DNA of 64,000 nt from Ferrovibrio sp964218355 (GCF_964218355.1 NZ_CAXPMC010000026.1:1-64000); one strand, 5' to 3'; positions 15,235-24,056 are shown, counted from the first letter of the stretch. Numbers and translations are program-made. The notes: generated by a model not told the origin, from the sequence alone.

Positions 15235-16029
15235 ATGAGCGAACAGGGCGAGCAGGATTTCACTTTCGGCCGCGGCGCCACGCTGATCCGCGAGGGCGAC
15301 CAGGGCGCCTTCTGCTACCTGATCCTGTCCGGCAGGGTGGAGGTGTTCCGCACGGTCGACGATGCCAAGGTGCGGCTGGCGGTACTGGGCGAGGGCGGCG
15401 TGGTCGGCGAAATGGCGCTGATCGACCCGGCGCCGCGGTCAGCCAGCGTGGTTGCCATCGAGCCGACCAGCTGCCGCCGCATCACCGGCGCCGCGCTCGA
15501 CCGCGCGCTGGATGCCTCGCCGCCGCTGGCGCGCTATCTGCTGCAGACCTATATCCGCAACATCCGCCATGCCCAGGGCTGCGAGCGTGCCGGCGATGAC
15601 GGCGCTCTTGCCGGTGCCGCTATGGGCGATGCGGCGCCGGTCCTGTCCGAACGCGGCGCCCTGCGGGTTCTGGACCGCAAGGTCTATGCCGCCGGCGACG
15701 TGATCTTCCGTGCCGGCCAGCCCGGCTACAGCGCCTTCCTGGTGCAGAGCGGCCGGGTCGAGCTGCTGCGCGAGATTCCGGGCTGCGAGGACGAGAGGCT
15801 GCGCAGCGTCGGGCCCGGCGAGGTGTTCGGCGACCTGTCGCTGCTCAGCGGCGGCCCGCGCGGCGCCACCGCGGTGGTGCGCGAGCCGGCCGCCTGCGAG
15901 ATCATCAACGCGGCCAACCTGAATGCCGTGCTGTCGGCCTGCCCGCCGGTGGTGCGGGCGCTGATGCGGATCTATGCGGGGGTGATGCAGCGGCAGAATG
16001 GCGGCCGCGCGCATGCCATGCAGGGCTAG
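15235..16029 (+). CDS. Protein with two tandem cyclic-nucleotide-binding domains
   Basis: This 264-residue protein consists of two cNMP-binding beta-roll domains. The first (residues ~8-115) shows LIREGDQGAFCYLILSGRVEVF and GEGGVVGEMALIDPAPRSASVVA; the second (~140-255) shows IFRAGQPGYSAFLVQSGRVELL and GPGEVFGDLSLLSGGPRGATAVV. There is no DNA-binding domain or enzymatic domain, so it looks like a pure sensor or scaffold. Phosphate-cassette-like GE-(MA/F)-L segments are present in both. An AAGGAGG site precedes the ATG. Confidence 0.85.
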   Translation: MSEQGEQDFTFGRGATLIREGDQGAFCYLILSGRVEVFRTVDDAKVRLAVLGEGGVVGEMALIDPAPRSASVVAIEPTSCRRITGAALDRALDASPPLARYLLQTYIRNIRHAQGCERAGDDGALAGAAMGDAAPVLSERGALRVLDRKVYAAGDVIFRAGQPGYSAFLVQSGRVELLREIPGCEDERLRSVGPGEVFGDLSLLSGGPRGATAVVREPAACEIINAANLNAVLSACPPVVRALMRIYAGVMQRQNGGRAHAMQG

Positions 16030-16043
16030 CCGGCCGGGCGGGA

Positions 16044-16526
16044 CTAGCGGCGCGGCACTTCCTGCAGGCTGCGGACATAGACGCCGCTGATCTGGGGGCC
16101 GTCCTTCAGTGCCCTGTTGATCTGGAACAGCAGGCGGCGCTTCAGCCGGTCGAGATCGACATCCGAAAGCCGGCCATCCTTGCCGAGCGGCTCGCGGTTC
16201 AGTTCCATGATCACCGCGTTGTAGACACGCGGCATGTAGTTGTCGACGGCACGGGCATTCTCGACGGTGCCGCAATCGACGGTCAGGGTCATGATGACGG
16301 TGCTGGACGGTGCCACCGGCGCGGTGACGGCCTCCACCACCAGCTGCGGCGAATTCACCGGCGGCTTGTCGGGCACGCCGGGTGGCCGTTCCTTCTTTTC
16401 CTTCTTGTCGCCGCCGCCGGCCGCCCGTGCCGGCGCGGCCAGCGCCGCCGGCAGCAGCACGCCGCCGGCCAGCAGGGCCAGCAGGCGGCGGCGGGGCAGG
16501 GGGCTATGAGCGTTCGCGCGTCGCAT
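16044..16526 (-). CDS. Exported protein with twin-arginine-like signal
   Basis: This 160-residue protein starts at ATG 16526, inside the end of prfC (23-nt overlap). Its signal sequence PRRRLLALLAGGVLLPAALAAPARA combines an Arg cluster and a hydrophobic core, resembling a Tat signal. The mature part has a Lys/Glu/Pro linker and then SSTVIMTLTVDCGTVENARAVDNYMPRVYNAVIMELN and RLKRRLLFQINRALKDGPQISGVYVRSLQEVPR, a layout reminiscent of FliL-type periplasmic domains. FliL relation is a guess. It is translationally coupled to prfC. Confidence 0.6.
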   Translation of the reverse strand: MRRANAHSPLPRRRLLALLAGGVLLPAALAAPARAAGGGDKKEKKERPPGVPDKPPVNSPQLVVEAVTAPVAPSSTVIMTLTVDCGTVENARAVDNYMPRVYNAVIMELNREPLGKDGRLSDVDLDRLKRRLLFQINRALKDGPQISGVYVRSLQEVPRR

Positions 16527-18114
16527 GGAACCTGATCTTATCCCATTTCTTCTCGATATAGGACAATTCCCAGGCATTGCGAGCCATGAAAACCGGGGCG
16601 CCGTCGCGGTCGTCGGCGATGGTGCCGCGATTCTGGGCGACGAAGTCGTCGAGGTCGCGGTCGGTCTCGCCCGATACCCAGCGCGCGGTCTCGTAGGGGG
16701 CCTGCTCGAAGCCGACCTCAAGCCCGTATTCCTCGGCCAGCCGGGCCGCCAGAACATCAAGCTGGAGCGGGCCGACCAGGCCGACGACCCAGTCGGAACC
16801 GATGCGCGGCCGGAACACCTGGGTGACGCCTTCCTCGGCCAGGTCTTCCAGCGCGCGCTGGAGATGCTTGGCCTTCATCGGGTCGGACAGGCGCACCCGG
16901 CGCAGGATTTCCGGCGCGAAATTGGGAATACCGGTGAAACGCAGCTCCTCGGCCTCGGTCAGCGTGTCGCCGACCCGCAGGGTGCCGTGATTGGGAATGC
17001 CGATGATGTCGCCCGGCCAGGCCTCGTCGGCCAGGGCGCGGTCGCGGGCGAAGAACAGCGTCGGGTTGCTGACCGTGATCGGCTTGCCGCTGCGCACCTG
17101 CTTCAGCTTCATGCCGCGTTTGAAATGCCCGGAACACAGCCGCAGGAAGGCCACCCGGTCGCGGTGATTCTTGTCCATGTTGGCCTGCACCTTGAACACG
17201 AAGCCGGTGACCGGTTTCTCGGTCGGGATCACCATGCGGCCTTCCGCCGGCTGCGGTTGCGGCGGCGGCGCGAAATGGCCCAGGCCCTTCAGCAGTTCGT
17301 CGACGCCGAAATTCTTCAGCGCGGTGCCGAAATAGACCGGCGTCATGTGGCCCTGGCGATAGGCTTCGGCATCGAATTCCGGATAGCCCACCTGGATCAG
17401 CTCGATATCCTCGCGCAGCTTGGCCAGCTGCACCTCCGGCAGCAGCTCGGCGGCGCGCGGATCGTCGAGGCCCTTCTCCAGGATGATCACTTCCGGTTCG
17501 AGATTCCTGTTCTCCTTGCCAGTGATCAGCAGGCGGCCGGAGAACAGGTCGTAACAGCCGCGGAAATCGTGGCCCATGCCAATCGGCCAGTTCGCCGGCA
17601 CGCAGTCCAGCGCCAGGGTCGATGCGACCTCGTCGAGCAGGGCGAAGGGGTCCTGGCTCTCGCGGTCCATCTTGTTGACGAAGGTGATGATCGGCATGTC
17701 GCGCAGCCGCGTCACCTCAAACAGCTTGCGGGTCTGGGTCTCGATGCCTTTCGCGGCGTCGAGCACCATCACCGCGCTGTCGACGGCGGTCAGCGTGCGG
17801 TAGGTGTCCTCGCTGAAATCCTCGTGGCCCGGCGTGTCCAGCAGGTTGAAGGTCCAGCCCTGGTATTCGAAATTCATCACCGAGGTGGAGACCGAGATGC
17901 CGCGCTGCTGCTCGATCTTCAGCCAGTCCGAGCGCGCGCGCCGGCTCTCGCCGCGGGCCTTGACGGCGCCGGCCAGATGGATGGCGCCGCCGAACAGCAG
18001 CAGCTTTTCGGTCAGCGTGGTCTTGCCGGCGTCCGGATGCGCGATGATGGCAAACGTACGCCGGGCGCCAATCGGATCATTGGCGCCCGGAATGGCGGCA
18101 GCAGGTTCAGACAT
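16504..18114 (-). CDS. prfC: Peptide chain release factor 3
   Basis: This 536-residue GTPase starts at ATG 18114 (MSEPAAAIPG). The GTP-binding motifs are present: AHPDAGKTTLTEKLLL (G1), QQRGISVSTSVM (G2 region), DTPGHEDF (G3) and FVNKMDR (G4), followed by the RF3 domains II and III (FKVQANMDKNHRDRVAFLR, VVGLVGPLQLDVLAARL). RF3 recycles RF1/RF2 from terminated ribosomes. A 30-bp inverted repeat with perfect 12-bp arms lies in its first codons (18061-18090) and could fold in the mRNA. The tail overlaps the exported protein gene. Confidence 0.95.
   Translation of the reverse strand: MSEPAAAIPGANDPIGARRTFAIIAHPDAGKTTLTEKLLLFGGAIHLAGAVKARGESRRARSDWLKIEQQRGISVSTSVMNFEYQGWTFNLLDTPGHEDFSEDTYRTLTAVDSAVMVLDAAKGIETQTRKLFEVTRLRDMPIITFVNKMDRESQDPFALLDEVASTLALDCVPANWPIGMGHDFRGCYDLFSGRLLITGKENRNLEPEVIILEKGLDDPRAAELLPEVQLAKLREDIELIQVGYPEFDAEAYRQGHMTPVYFGTALKNFGVDELLKGLGHFAPPPQPQPAEGRMVIPTEKPVTGFVFKVQANMDKNHRDRVAFLRLCSGHFKRGMKLKQVRSGKPITVSNPTLFFARDRALADEAWPGDIIGIPNHGTLRVGDTLTEAEELRFTGIPNFAPEILRRVRLSDPMKAKHLQRALEDLAEEGVTQVFRPRIGSDWVVGLVGPLQLDVLAARLAEEYGLEVGFEQAPYETARWVSGETDRDLDDFVAQNRGTIADDRDGAPVFMARNAWELSYIEKKWDKIRFHATRERS
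18061..18090. repeat. Perfect 12-bp-arm inverted repeat in the 5' end of prfC
   Basis: CCGGGCGCCAAT and ATTGGCGCCCGG flank a 6-base centre. In the prfC mRNA this would be a strong stem-loop beginning about 24 nt after the start codon, covering codons for PGANDPIGARR. It may slow early elongation or act as a binding site; it could also be a coding coincidence. Confidence 0.6.
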
Positions 18115-18151
18115 CGAACTGTTGCATATCCTCTGAAGCGAAAACCCGTCT

Positions 18152-20248
18152 TCAGCGGTCGTTCCACCCCTTGCCGGCTTCGGCGCGCTGGACCAGCAGC
18201 GGCGCCGGTTCCCAGAACTTGCCGTGGATCTTGTGGAAGCCGCGGATCGTGGCGAGCACCTTGTCGAGGCCGATCTGCTCGGCCCAGAACATCGGCCCGC
18301 CCCGATAGACCGGGAAGCCATAGCCGAAAAGGTAGGTGATGTCGATATCGCTGGCGCGGATGGCGATGCCCTCCTCGAGGATTTTCGCCCCCTCGTTGAC
18401 CAGCGGATACATGCAGCGCTGGACGATCTCCTCGTCGGAAATCGCCCTGCGTTCAATGCCTTGCTCCTTTGCCGAAGCGAGGATGATCTCCTCGGTCACC
18501 GGATCGGGCAGGGCATCGCGGCCCTCGTATCTGTAGAAGCCGGCGCCGGTCTTCTGGCCGAAGCGCCCGAGCTCGCAGAGCCGGTCGGCGACCGGGGAAT
18601 AACGCTCGTCCCTGGGCCGCAGATGCGCCTTGCCCTTGCGGATGCGCCAGCCGACATCGAGGCCGGCCAGGTCGCCCATGCGGAACGGCCCCATGGCGAG
18701 GCCGAACTCCTCCAGCGCCCTGTCCACCTGCTGCGGCAGGGCGCCTTCCTCGAGCAGGAAATTCGCCTCGCGCAGATAGCCATGCAGCATGCGGTTGCCG
18801 ATGAAGCCGTCGCAGTTGCCGGCCAGCACCGAGACCTTCTTCAGCTGCTTGCCCATCGCCATCACGGTGGCGATGGTCTCGGGCGAGGATTTCGCGCCGC
18901 GCACGTTTTCCAGCAGCTTCATCACATTGGCCGGGCTGAAGAAATGCGTGCCGATCACGTCCTGCGGCCGTTTGGTGCTGGCGGCGATCTCGTCGATATC
19001 CAGCGTCGAGGTGTTGGTGGCGAGCACGGCACCCGGCTTCATCACCTTGTCGAGCTTCGCAAACACCTCCTTCTTGACGCCCATCTCCTCGAACACGGCC
19101 TCGACGACGATGTCGGCATCACCGATATCCTCGAAATGCTGGGTGCCGGTGATCAGCTTCATCGCCCGGTCCATGGCGTCCTGCTTCATGCTGCCGCGGG
19201 CCACCGAGGTCGCGTAATTCTTCTCGATCACGCCGAGGCCGCGGCTCAGCGCCTCCTGCGAGACATCCAGCAGCTTCACCGGAATGCCGGCATTGGCGAA
19301 GTTCATGGCGATACCGCCGCCCATGGTGCCGGCGCCGAGCACGGCGGCCGAGGCGATCTTCTTCGGCTTCACGTCGTCGGGCAGGCCGGGAATCTTGGCC
19401 GCCTCGCGTTCAGCGAAGAAGGCATGGATCTGCGCCTTGCGCTGCGGGCTGCCCATGCATTCGAAGAAGAATTCGCGTTCCTTCAGCAGGCCCTCGTCGA
19501 TCGGCAGCTTGGTCGCCGCCTCGACGGCATCGATGCAGCGCCACGGGGCGAGGAAGCCCTTCGCCTTGCGGGCGATGCTCTTGCGGTATTCCTCGAACAC
19601 GGCCGGGTCGGTGCCGGTGATCTTCTCGTCCATGTCGCGCACCAGCCGCAGCGGGCGCTTTTCGGCGACGACGGTCCTGGCGAAGGCCAGCGCGCCGTCG
19701 AGCAGGTCGCCGGCCACGATCTGGTCGATCACGCCGAGTTCCAGGGCGCGCTTCGCCGGGGCCGGATTGCCGGAGACGATCATGTCCAGCGCCAGCTTCG
19801 GGCCGATCAGGCGCGGCAGCCGCTGGGTGCCGCCGGAGCCGGGGATGACGCCGAGCTTCACTTCCGGCAGGCCGACCTGGGCGGTCTCGACGGCGACGCG
19901 CCAGTGGCAGGTCAGCGCCACCTCGAAGCCGCCACCGAGCGCCGTGCCATGCAGGGCAGCCACCACCGGCTTCTGCATCGCCTCGATGCGCTTGAGCACG
20001 TCGGGCAGGTAGGGCTGCAGCGGCGGCTTGCCGAATTCCCTGATATCGGCGCCGGCGATGAAGGTGCGGCCGCCGCCGATGATCACCGCGGCGCTGACGG
20101 CCGGATCGGCATCGGCCCGGTCCAGCCCGGCGATCAGGCCGGCGCGGACGCCCTGGCTCAGCGCGTTGACGGGCGGGTTCTCGACGGTCAGGACGGCGAT
20201 GCCGTCGCGGACGGCATAGGCAACGCTGGGGACAACTGGATCGGTCAC
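18152..20248 (-). CDS. Bifunctional enoyl-CoA hydratase / 3-hydroxyacyl-CoA dehydrogenase
   Basis: This 698-residue beta-oxidation protein starts at GTG 20248, chosen for GGAGAGAA just upstream; longer ATG frames have none. The crotonase half (residues ~1-190) shows GIAVLTVENPPVNAL, FIAGADIREF and GTALGGGFEVALTCHWRVA. The dehydrogenase half shows the NAD motif AAVLGAGTMGGGIAMNFA, FSPANVMKLLE and GNCDGFIGNRML. It hydrates enoyl-CoA and oxidises the product to 3-ketoacyl-CoA. No thiolase is next to it. A 13-bp palindrome sits just upstream, so a dedicated regulator is likely. Confidence 0.93.
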   Translation of the reverse strand: MTDPVVPSVAYAVRDGIAVLTVENPPVNALSQGVRAGLIAGLDRADADPAVSAAVIIGGGRTFIAGADIREFGKPPLQPYLPDVLKRIEAMQKPVVAALHGTALGGGFEVALTCHWRVAVETAQVGLPEVKLGVIPGSGGTQRLPRLIGPKLALDMIVSGNPAPAKRALELGVIDQIVAGDLLDGALAFARTVVAEKRPLRLVRDMDEKITGTDPAVFEEYRKSIARKAKGFLAPWRCIDAVEAATKLPIDEGLLKEREFFFECMGSPQRKAQIHAFFAEREAAKIPGLPDDVKPKKIASAAVLGAGTMGGGIAMNFANAGIPVKLLDVSQEALSRGLGVIEKNYATSVARGSMKQDAMDRAMKLITGTQHFEDIGDADIVVEAVFEEMGVKKEVFAKLDKVMKPGAVLATNTSTLDIDEIAASTKRPQDVIGTHFFSPANVMKLLENVRGAKSSPETIATVMAMGKQLKKVSVLAGNCDGFIGNRMLHGYLREANFLLEEGALPQQVDRALEEFGLAMGPFRMGDLAGLDVGWRIRKGKAHLRPRDERYSPVADRLCELGRFGQKTGAGFYRYEGRDALPDPVTEEIILASAKEQGIERRAISDEEIVQRCMYPLVNEGAKILEEGIAIRASDIDITYLFGYGFPVYRGGPMFWAEQIGLDKVLATIRGFHKIHGKFWEPAPLLVQRAEAGKGWNDR

Positions 20249-20270
20249 GTTTCTCTCCGGTGGCTTCTTA

Positions 20271-20283
20271 ATTGTCGGACAAT
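20271..20283. promoter_or_regulatory. Palindrome upstream of the beta-oxidation gene
   Basis: ATTGTCGGACAAT is a 6-bp perfect dyad around a central G, 23 bp before the GTG start of the beta-oxidation gene. Its location in the likely promoter suggests a repressor site, such as a TetR-type fatty-acid regulator. The regulator is not in view. Confidence 0.5.
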
Positions 20284-20354
20284 CGGTTATAGCCGAGGCC
20301 ATCGTCTCGGGCAAAAGCCTTGGCCTGACGCTACGGCAGCGCTAAGTGTCTGGT

Positions 20355-21203
20355 ATGCACGCAGTTTCACTCCTTCCGCCGGGGAATGGCCCCGACACCG
20401 GCCGCCGGCTCTGGCTGGCGGTGCTGGCCTCGCTGCTGCTGCATCTGCTGCTGGTCCTGCTGCTGCTGGCCCAGCCATGGACCTGGCGGCTGACGCCGCC
20501 CGCGCCGCCGCCGATCGAGATGGTCTTCCCGGAGCCGCCGAAGCCGCCGGCCCCGAAGGCCGAACCGCCGCGGGAAACGCCGGCGCCGATCCCGCTGCCG
20601 CCGCCGGCCGTGCCGCAGCTGCAGCGGGCGCCGGTGGCCGAAGAATCCCAGGCCCCGCCCGCACCGGGCGACAGGGCGCGCAGCCGGGCGCCGGTCACCG
20701 AGCCGGCAAAGCCGGCGCCGGAACCGCCGAAACAGCCCGGCCCGGCCCCCAGGGCCACCGAGCGCCCGGCGCCGGCGCGGCCGCAGCCGGAGGCGCAGGC
20801 CGGCAACCGGCAGGCGGGAACCGGGGCCGCCGCCGGCCCGGGCGGTCCGGTGATGACGCAGTCGGAAAGCGATTTCTTCCTGGCGCAGATCGTCAATGGC
20901 TGGGTGATCGACTTCCAGGCGCCGCAGTTCAAGGATGTCGAACTGGCCGGCAGCTATGTGGTGCTGCCCGACGGCATGCTGGGCCCGCCCTTCGGCAAGA
21001 ACGATCCCTGGGACATGCGGGCGATGATGGGGCCGCGCTGGGATACGGTGAAGAACGATCCCGCTGCCCGCGACGGGGTGATCGCGCTGGAGACGTTCTT
21101 CCGCGCCATGCGGCTGGCCCAGCCGTTTGCCATGCCGCCGGATGCGACGGGATATCCGAAGCGCATGCTGGTGCGGTTCAGGATCAGCGACATCACCCGC
21201 TGA
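20355..21203 (+). CDS. TonB/TolA-like membrane-anchored proline-rich protein
   Basis: This 282-residue protein starts at ATG 20355 (GTG at 20346 is an alternative). It has one N-terminal transmembrane segment (LWLAVLASLLLHLLLVLLLLAQ), a long periplasmic Pro/Ala/Glu/Lys stretch (residues ~50-165) like that of TonB, and a C-terminal domain of ~110 residues (SESDFFLAQIVNGWVIDFQ, LAGSYVVLPDGMLGPPFGKNDPW, MLVRFRISDI). The tail does not match classical TonB, and no ExbBD genes are next to it. It probably spans the periplasm and links inner membrane to outer layers; the partner is unknown. Confidence 0.6.
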   Translation: MHAVSLLPPGNGPDTGRRLWLAVLASLLLHLLLVLLLLAQPWTWRLTPPAPPPIEMVFPEPPKPPAPKAEPPRETPAPIPLPPPAVPQLQRAPVAEESQAPPAPGDRARSRAPVTEPAKPAPEPPKQPGPAPRATERPAPARPQPEAQAGNRQAGTGAAAGPGGPVMTQSESDFFLAQIVNGWVIDFQAPQFKDVELAGSYVVLPDGMLGPPFGKNDPWDMRAMMGPRWDTVKNDPAARDGVIALETFFRAMRLAQPFAMPPDATGYPKRMLVRFRISDITR

Positions 21204-21210
21204 CGGCGCC

Positions 21211-21372
21211 CGGCGCGTCAGCGCGGCGGAGTGCCCCCAGCGCGTCAGCGCGGCGGAGTGCCCCCAGCGCGTCAGCGCGGCGGAGTGCCCCCAGCGCGTC
21301 AGCGCGGCGGAATGCCCCCAGCGCGTCAGCGCGGCGGAATGCCCCCAGCGCGTCAGCGCGGCGGAATGCCCT
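21211..21372. repeat. Six tandem copies of a 27-bp unit at the 3' end of the MFS gene
   Basis: Six near-identical 27-bp units, each built around GCGTCAGCGCGGCGG, run from 21211 to 21372. Copies 1-3 have GGAGTG and copies 4-6 have GGAATG, indicating two waves of duplication. The copy furthest right encodes the C-terminal residues GIPPR and stop of the leftward transporter gene, so the array is a duplication of that gene's 3' end. The unit is a multiple of three. The units contain short CGCG/CGCG dyads. Confidence 0.95.
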
Positions 21373-22585
21373 TGCGGGCCTGCACCATGCACCACACGCC
21401 GACCAGGGTGATCGCCGCCATCAGGAGATAGCCGCTGGCATAGGTCAGGCCGATTCCGTCATGCAGGGCGGCGAAGCCGGACGGGCCGACCACCACGCCG
21501 GCGAAGGTGATGCTGAGCGTGGCGCCGGTGGCCAGCCCGATGCTGTCGCGCGGTGCCTGGCGGGCGATCACCGCCATGAACACCCCGTTCCAGCCGATGG
21601 CGCAGAAGCCGAACAGCGCCACCGCGGCGGCGATGCCGAGCCAGGGCCAGCCGCCGGTGACGAAAGCGGTGGCGACCGCCGCCGCCGCCGCCAGCAGGCC
21701 GTTGAGGATCATCGCCTTCGAGCCCGAGCGCAGCCGGTCGGCCAGCCAGCCCCAGCCGAGGCGGCCGGACGCGCCGGCCACCTGTGCAATCGCCAGCAGG
21801 CCGCCGGCGGTGACAAGGTCGATCTGCACTTCCGTGACCAGATAGGTGACCAGCAGGCTGACCAGGCTGAGCTGCACGGCCGAGAAGGCAAACGAGCACA
21901 GCGCCAGCCAGCGCAGGATCGGATGCCGCCAGATCAGCCGCAGCCCGGCCAGCGGCGAGACGAACAGCCGGGCTGTGCGCTGGCGGTCGGCATCCCAGTT
22001 ACGGCGGTAGGCCATCAGCGCCGCGCTGACCAGCAGGGCCAGCGCGGCGACGGTGGCGAGGCCGGCACGCCAGCTGAAGGCCAGGGTGATCGGCGGGATC
22101 AGCAGGCCGGCCAGCATGCCGCCGATCGGCACGCCGCACTGCTTGATCGAGAAGATCAGGTTCATGTGCCCGCCGCTGTCGGTGCGGGCCAGCAGATGCG
22201 AGGCGCCGGGATTGGTGCAGCCATAGCCCAGCCCGATCACCAGCGCGCCCAGCGCCAGGGTCGGCAGCGTGCCGATCGCCGACAGCAGGCAGCCGGCCGC
22301 CGCCAGCCACAGGGCGATCTGGCTGGTGCGGGTGGCGCCCAGCCGGGCGACGAAGCCGCCGCCGATCAGCGAGGTGATCACCGCACCGCCATAGACGAGG
22401 CTGACCTGGTAGCCGACCAGGGCCGGGCCGATGCCGAGATCGGCGGCAGCCTTCGGTGCCACCGCCGACAGGGCCAGCGCGCTCAGGGTGGTCAGCGACT
22501 GCGTGGTGGTGGTGGCCGCCAGCACCGGCCAGACCGGCAGCATCGACGGCGCCGCAGATGCCCCGCCGGGATCGGCGGCGCTCAC
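21353..22585 (-). CDS. MFS transporter
   Basis: This 410-residue major facilitator starts at GTG 22585, overlapping the stop of the upstream gene (GTGA). About twelve hydrophobic segments are visible; MFS loop motifs include GGGFVARLGATRTSQIAL (motif A, loop 2-3) and GWGWLADRLRSGSKAMIL (loop 8-9). Others are CTNPGASHLLARTDSGGHMNLIFSIKQCGVPIGGMLAGL, a pattern shared with CynX/NimT-like transporters. The substrate is unknown. Its last codons and stop lie in the sixth copy of the 27-bp repeat. It is co-translated with the protein upstream. Confidence 0.85.
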   Translation of the reverse strand: MSAADPGGASAAPSMLPVWPVLAATTTTQSLTTLSALALSAVAPKAAADLGIGPALVGYQVSLVYGGAVITSLIGGGFVARLGATRTSQIALWLAAAGCLLSAIGTLPTLALGALVIGLGYGCTNPGASHLLARTDSGGHMNLIFSIKQCGVPIGGMLAGLLIPPITLAFSWRAGLATVAALALLVSAALMAYRRNWDADRQRTARLFVSPLAGLRLIWRHPILRWLALCSFAFSAVQLSLVSLLVTYLVTEVQIDLVTAGGLLAIAQVAGASGRLGWGWLADRLRSGSKAMILNGLLAAAAAVATAFVTGGWPWLGIAAAVALFGFCAIGWNGVFMAVIARQAPRDSIGLATGATLSITFAGVVVGPSGFAALHDGIGLTYASGYLLMAAITLVGVWCMVQARKGIPPR

Positions 22586-23325
22586 CGGCGCACTCCTGCG
22601 GCCTGGCGCAGGTCCGGGCGCAGCGGCGGATTGGGCGAGATGCGGGCGGCCTCCGGCGCGCTGGCCGTGTAATGCAGGCTGTAGCGGCCGGCCGCGATGC
22701 CCGGCGCGGCACCGGCCTGTTTCAGCGCGGCGCCGCCGCAATGGTCGGCCACGGCATCCTGCAGGGCGCCGGCATCATAGGCGGTGGCGAGCAGCAGCCA
22801 GGCCAGCGGCGCATCGGCACCGCGGATCGCCTGTTCCCTGGTCATCGGCGGCGGCGGTGCCGGGCGCAGCAGCCGCAGGCCGGCCATGCCACGCCGCGAA
22901 GCCATGGCCGGCAGGATGTCGCGGCCGAGACTGTCGATCAGGGCCTGTTCGCGGCCAGGCTGCGGTGCGAAGCGCAGCGAAACGGCGGCGCAGCCAAGCC
23001 CGAAGCCGGCACCGGCGGTGGCGGCGGCAAAGCCGCGCACCATGCCGCGGAAGCGCGGCATCATCGCGCTGGTCCAGGGCGTGGGATTGTTGAGCCGCTC
23101 CAGATAGGCCGGCGCGGTGGCGATGTCGGTGCCGGTCACCTCGTAGACCACCAGATAGCGCGGCGCGGTGGCCGCATCGGCGGCGACCCAGCGGCTGGCC
23201 CGCATGAAGCCGGGCACCGACAGCCGTTCATGCATGTGTTCGTAGGTGTGCCAGTCGTCATGATCGGCGGTGTCGCCGGCGATGTCGTAATACAGCACCA
23301 TGGCCGCTTCGGTGCAGAATGCCAT
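22582..23325 (-). CDS. Hypothetical protein, possible double dimeric alpha/beta-barrel
   Basis: This 247-residue protein has GGGAGGG upstream of the ATG. Residues ~9-95 (MVLYYDIAGDTADHDDWHTYEHMHERLSVPGFMRASRWVA, then YLVVYEVTGTD, TPWTSAMMPRFRGMVR) look like an EthD/Dabb-type dimeric barrel, which sometimes accepts small aromatic or polyketide-like substrates. The second half has another such pattern (LRLLRPAPPP and APLAWLLLATAYD). The exact family is not recognised. It overlaps the MFS gene, suggesting joint action on the transported compound. Confidence 0.6.
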   Translation of the reverse strand: MAFCTEAAMVLYYDIAGDTADHDDWHTYEHMHERLSVPGFMRASRWVAADAATAPRYLVVYEVTGTDIATAPAYLERLNNPTPWTSAMMPRFRGMVRGFAAATAGAGFGLGCAAVSLRFAPQPGREQALIDSLGRDILPAMASRRGMAGLRLLRPAPPPPMTREQAIRGADAPLAWLLLATAYDAGALQDAVADHCGGAALKQAGAAPGIAAGRYSLHYTASAPEAARISPNPPLRPDLRQAAGVRR

Positions 23326-23375
23326 GCGCTGACCCTCCCGCAGGCCCTAGGGCCGTTGCGCCGCGCGGGCGCCGC

Positions 23376-24041
23376 TCATTGCTGCGCGGCCTGACCGGCC
23401 GCCTGCAGCATCCTGTCGTATTTTTTCAGCGCGGCCTGCATCTCGGCCAGCACCGGCGCGGCGATCGGGTCCTGCCGGATCGCCTGCCAGTAGGCGAGCA
23501 GGGCGGGGCGCTTTTCCAGCAGGCTGCCGCCGGTCATCGCCGCCAGCATGCCGTCGACATAGAACAGCATCGGCGCCAGTGCGCAGTCGGCCTGGCTGAA
23601 GCCGCCCGGCACCGCATGGGGGCCCGGTGCGACATAATGGTCGAGATATTTCAGGCCGCGGGCGATGCCCGGCGCCAGCGCGGCAAGGGCATCACGGTCG
23701 CCCGGGTTGGTGAACAGGATGGTGAAGAAATCGCTGAGCCCGGGCGACAGGTAGAGATCGGCCAGCCGCACGACCAGCGCGATGCGGGCGCGTGCCGCCG
23801 GGTCCTGCGGCCACAGCGACGGGCCGGGCAGCACGGCATCGAGATAGCCGCAGATGATGTCCGATTCCGGCAGGATGCTGCCGTCATCCAGTTTCAGGGC
23901 CGGCACCTTGCCCAATGGCGTGATGGCGCGGAACTCGTCCTTGCCCGGCGGCGGCACCAGATCGATCTGCGCACCCCGCGCCCGCAGCAGCAGGCGCACG
24001 CGGGCGGCATAGGGCGAGGCATCGAGATTGTAGAGCTGCAT
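23376..24041 (-). CDS. Glutathione S-transferase family protein
   Basis: This 221-residue protein has an N-terminal thioredoxin-like domain (MQLYNLDASPYAARVRLLLRARGA, LGKVPALKLDDGSILPESDIICGYLD, with the glutathione-contacting PESD) and an all-helical C-terminal domain (residues ~85-215). It probably conjugates glutathione to, or isomerises, an electrophile. It sits 50 bp downstream of the hypothetical barrel gene and 15 bp after the flavoprotein gene, reading the same way. Confidence 0.88.
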   Translation of the reverse strand: MQLYNLDASPYAARVRLLLRARGAQIDLVPPPGKDEFRAITPLGKVPALKLDDGSILPESDIICGYLDAVLPGPSLWPQDPAARARIALVVRLADLYLSPGLSDFFTILFTNPGDRDALAALAPGIARGLKYLDHYVAPGPHAVPGGFSQADCALAPMLFYVDGMLAAMTGGSLLEKRPALLAYWQAIRQDPIAAPVLAEMQAALKKYDRMLQAAGQAAQQ

Positions 24042-24056
24042 GGGGCAGCCTTTCCT

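Noticed and set aside
21211..21372. Possible CRISPR array
   Set aside because: The 27-bp units are directly contiguous with no spacers and include a gene's stop codon, so this is a tandem repeat.
18224..22672. A 1482-residue open frame on the plus strand
   Set aside because: It runs antisense through the beta-oxidation gene and MFS gene and across the TonB-like gene and the repeat array; no conserved domain and no start signal.
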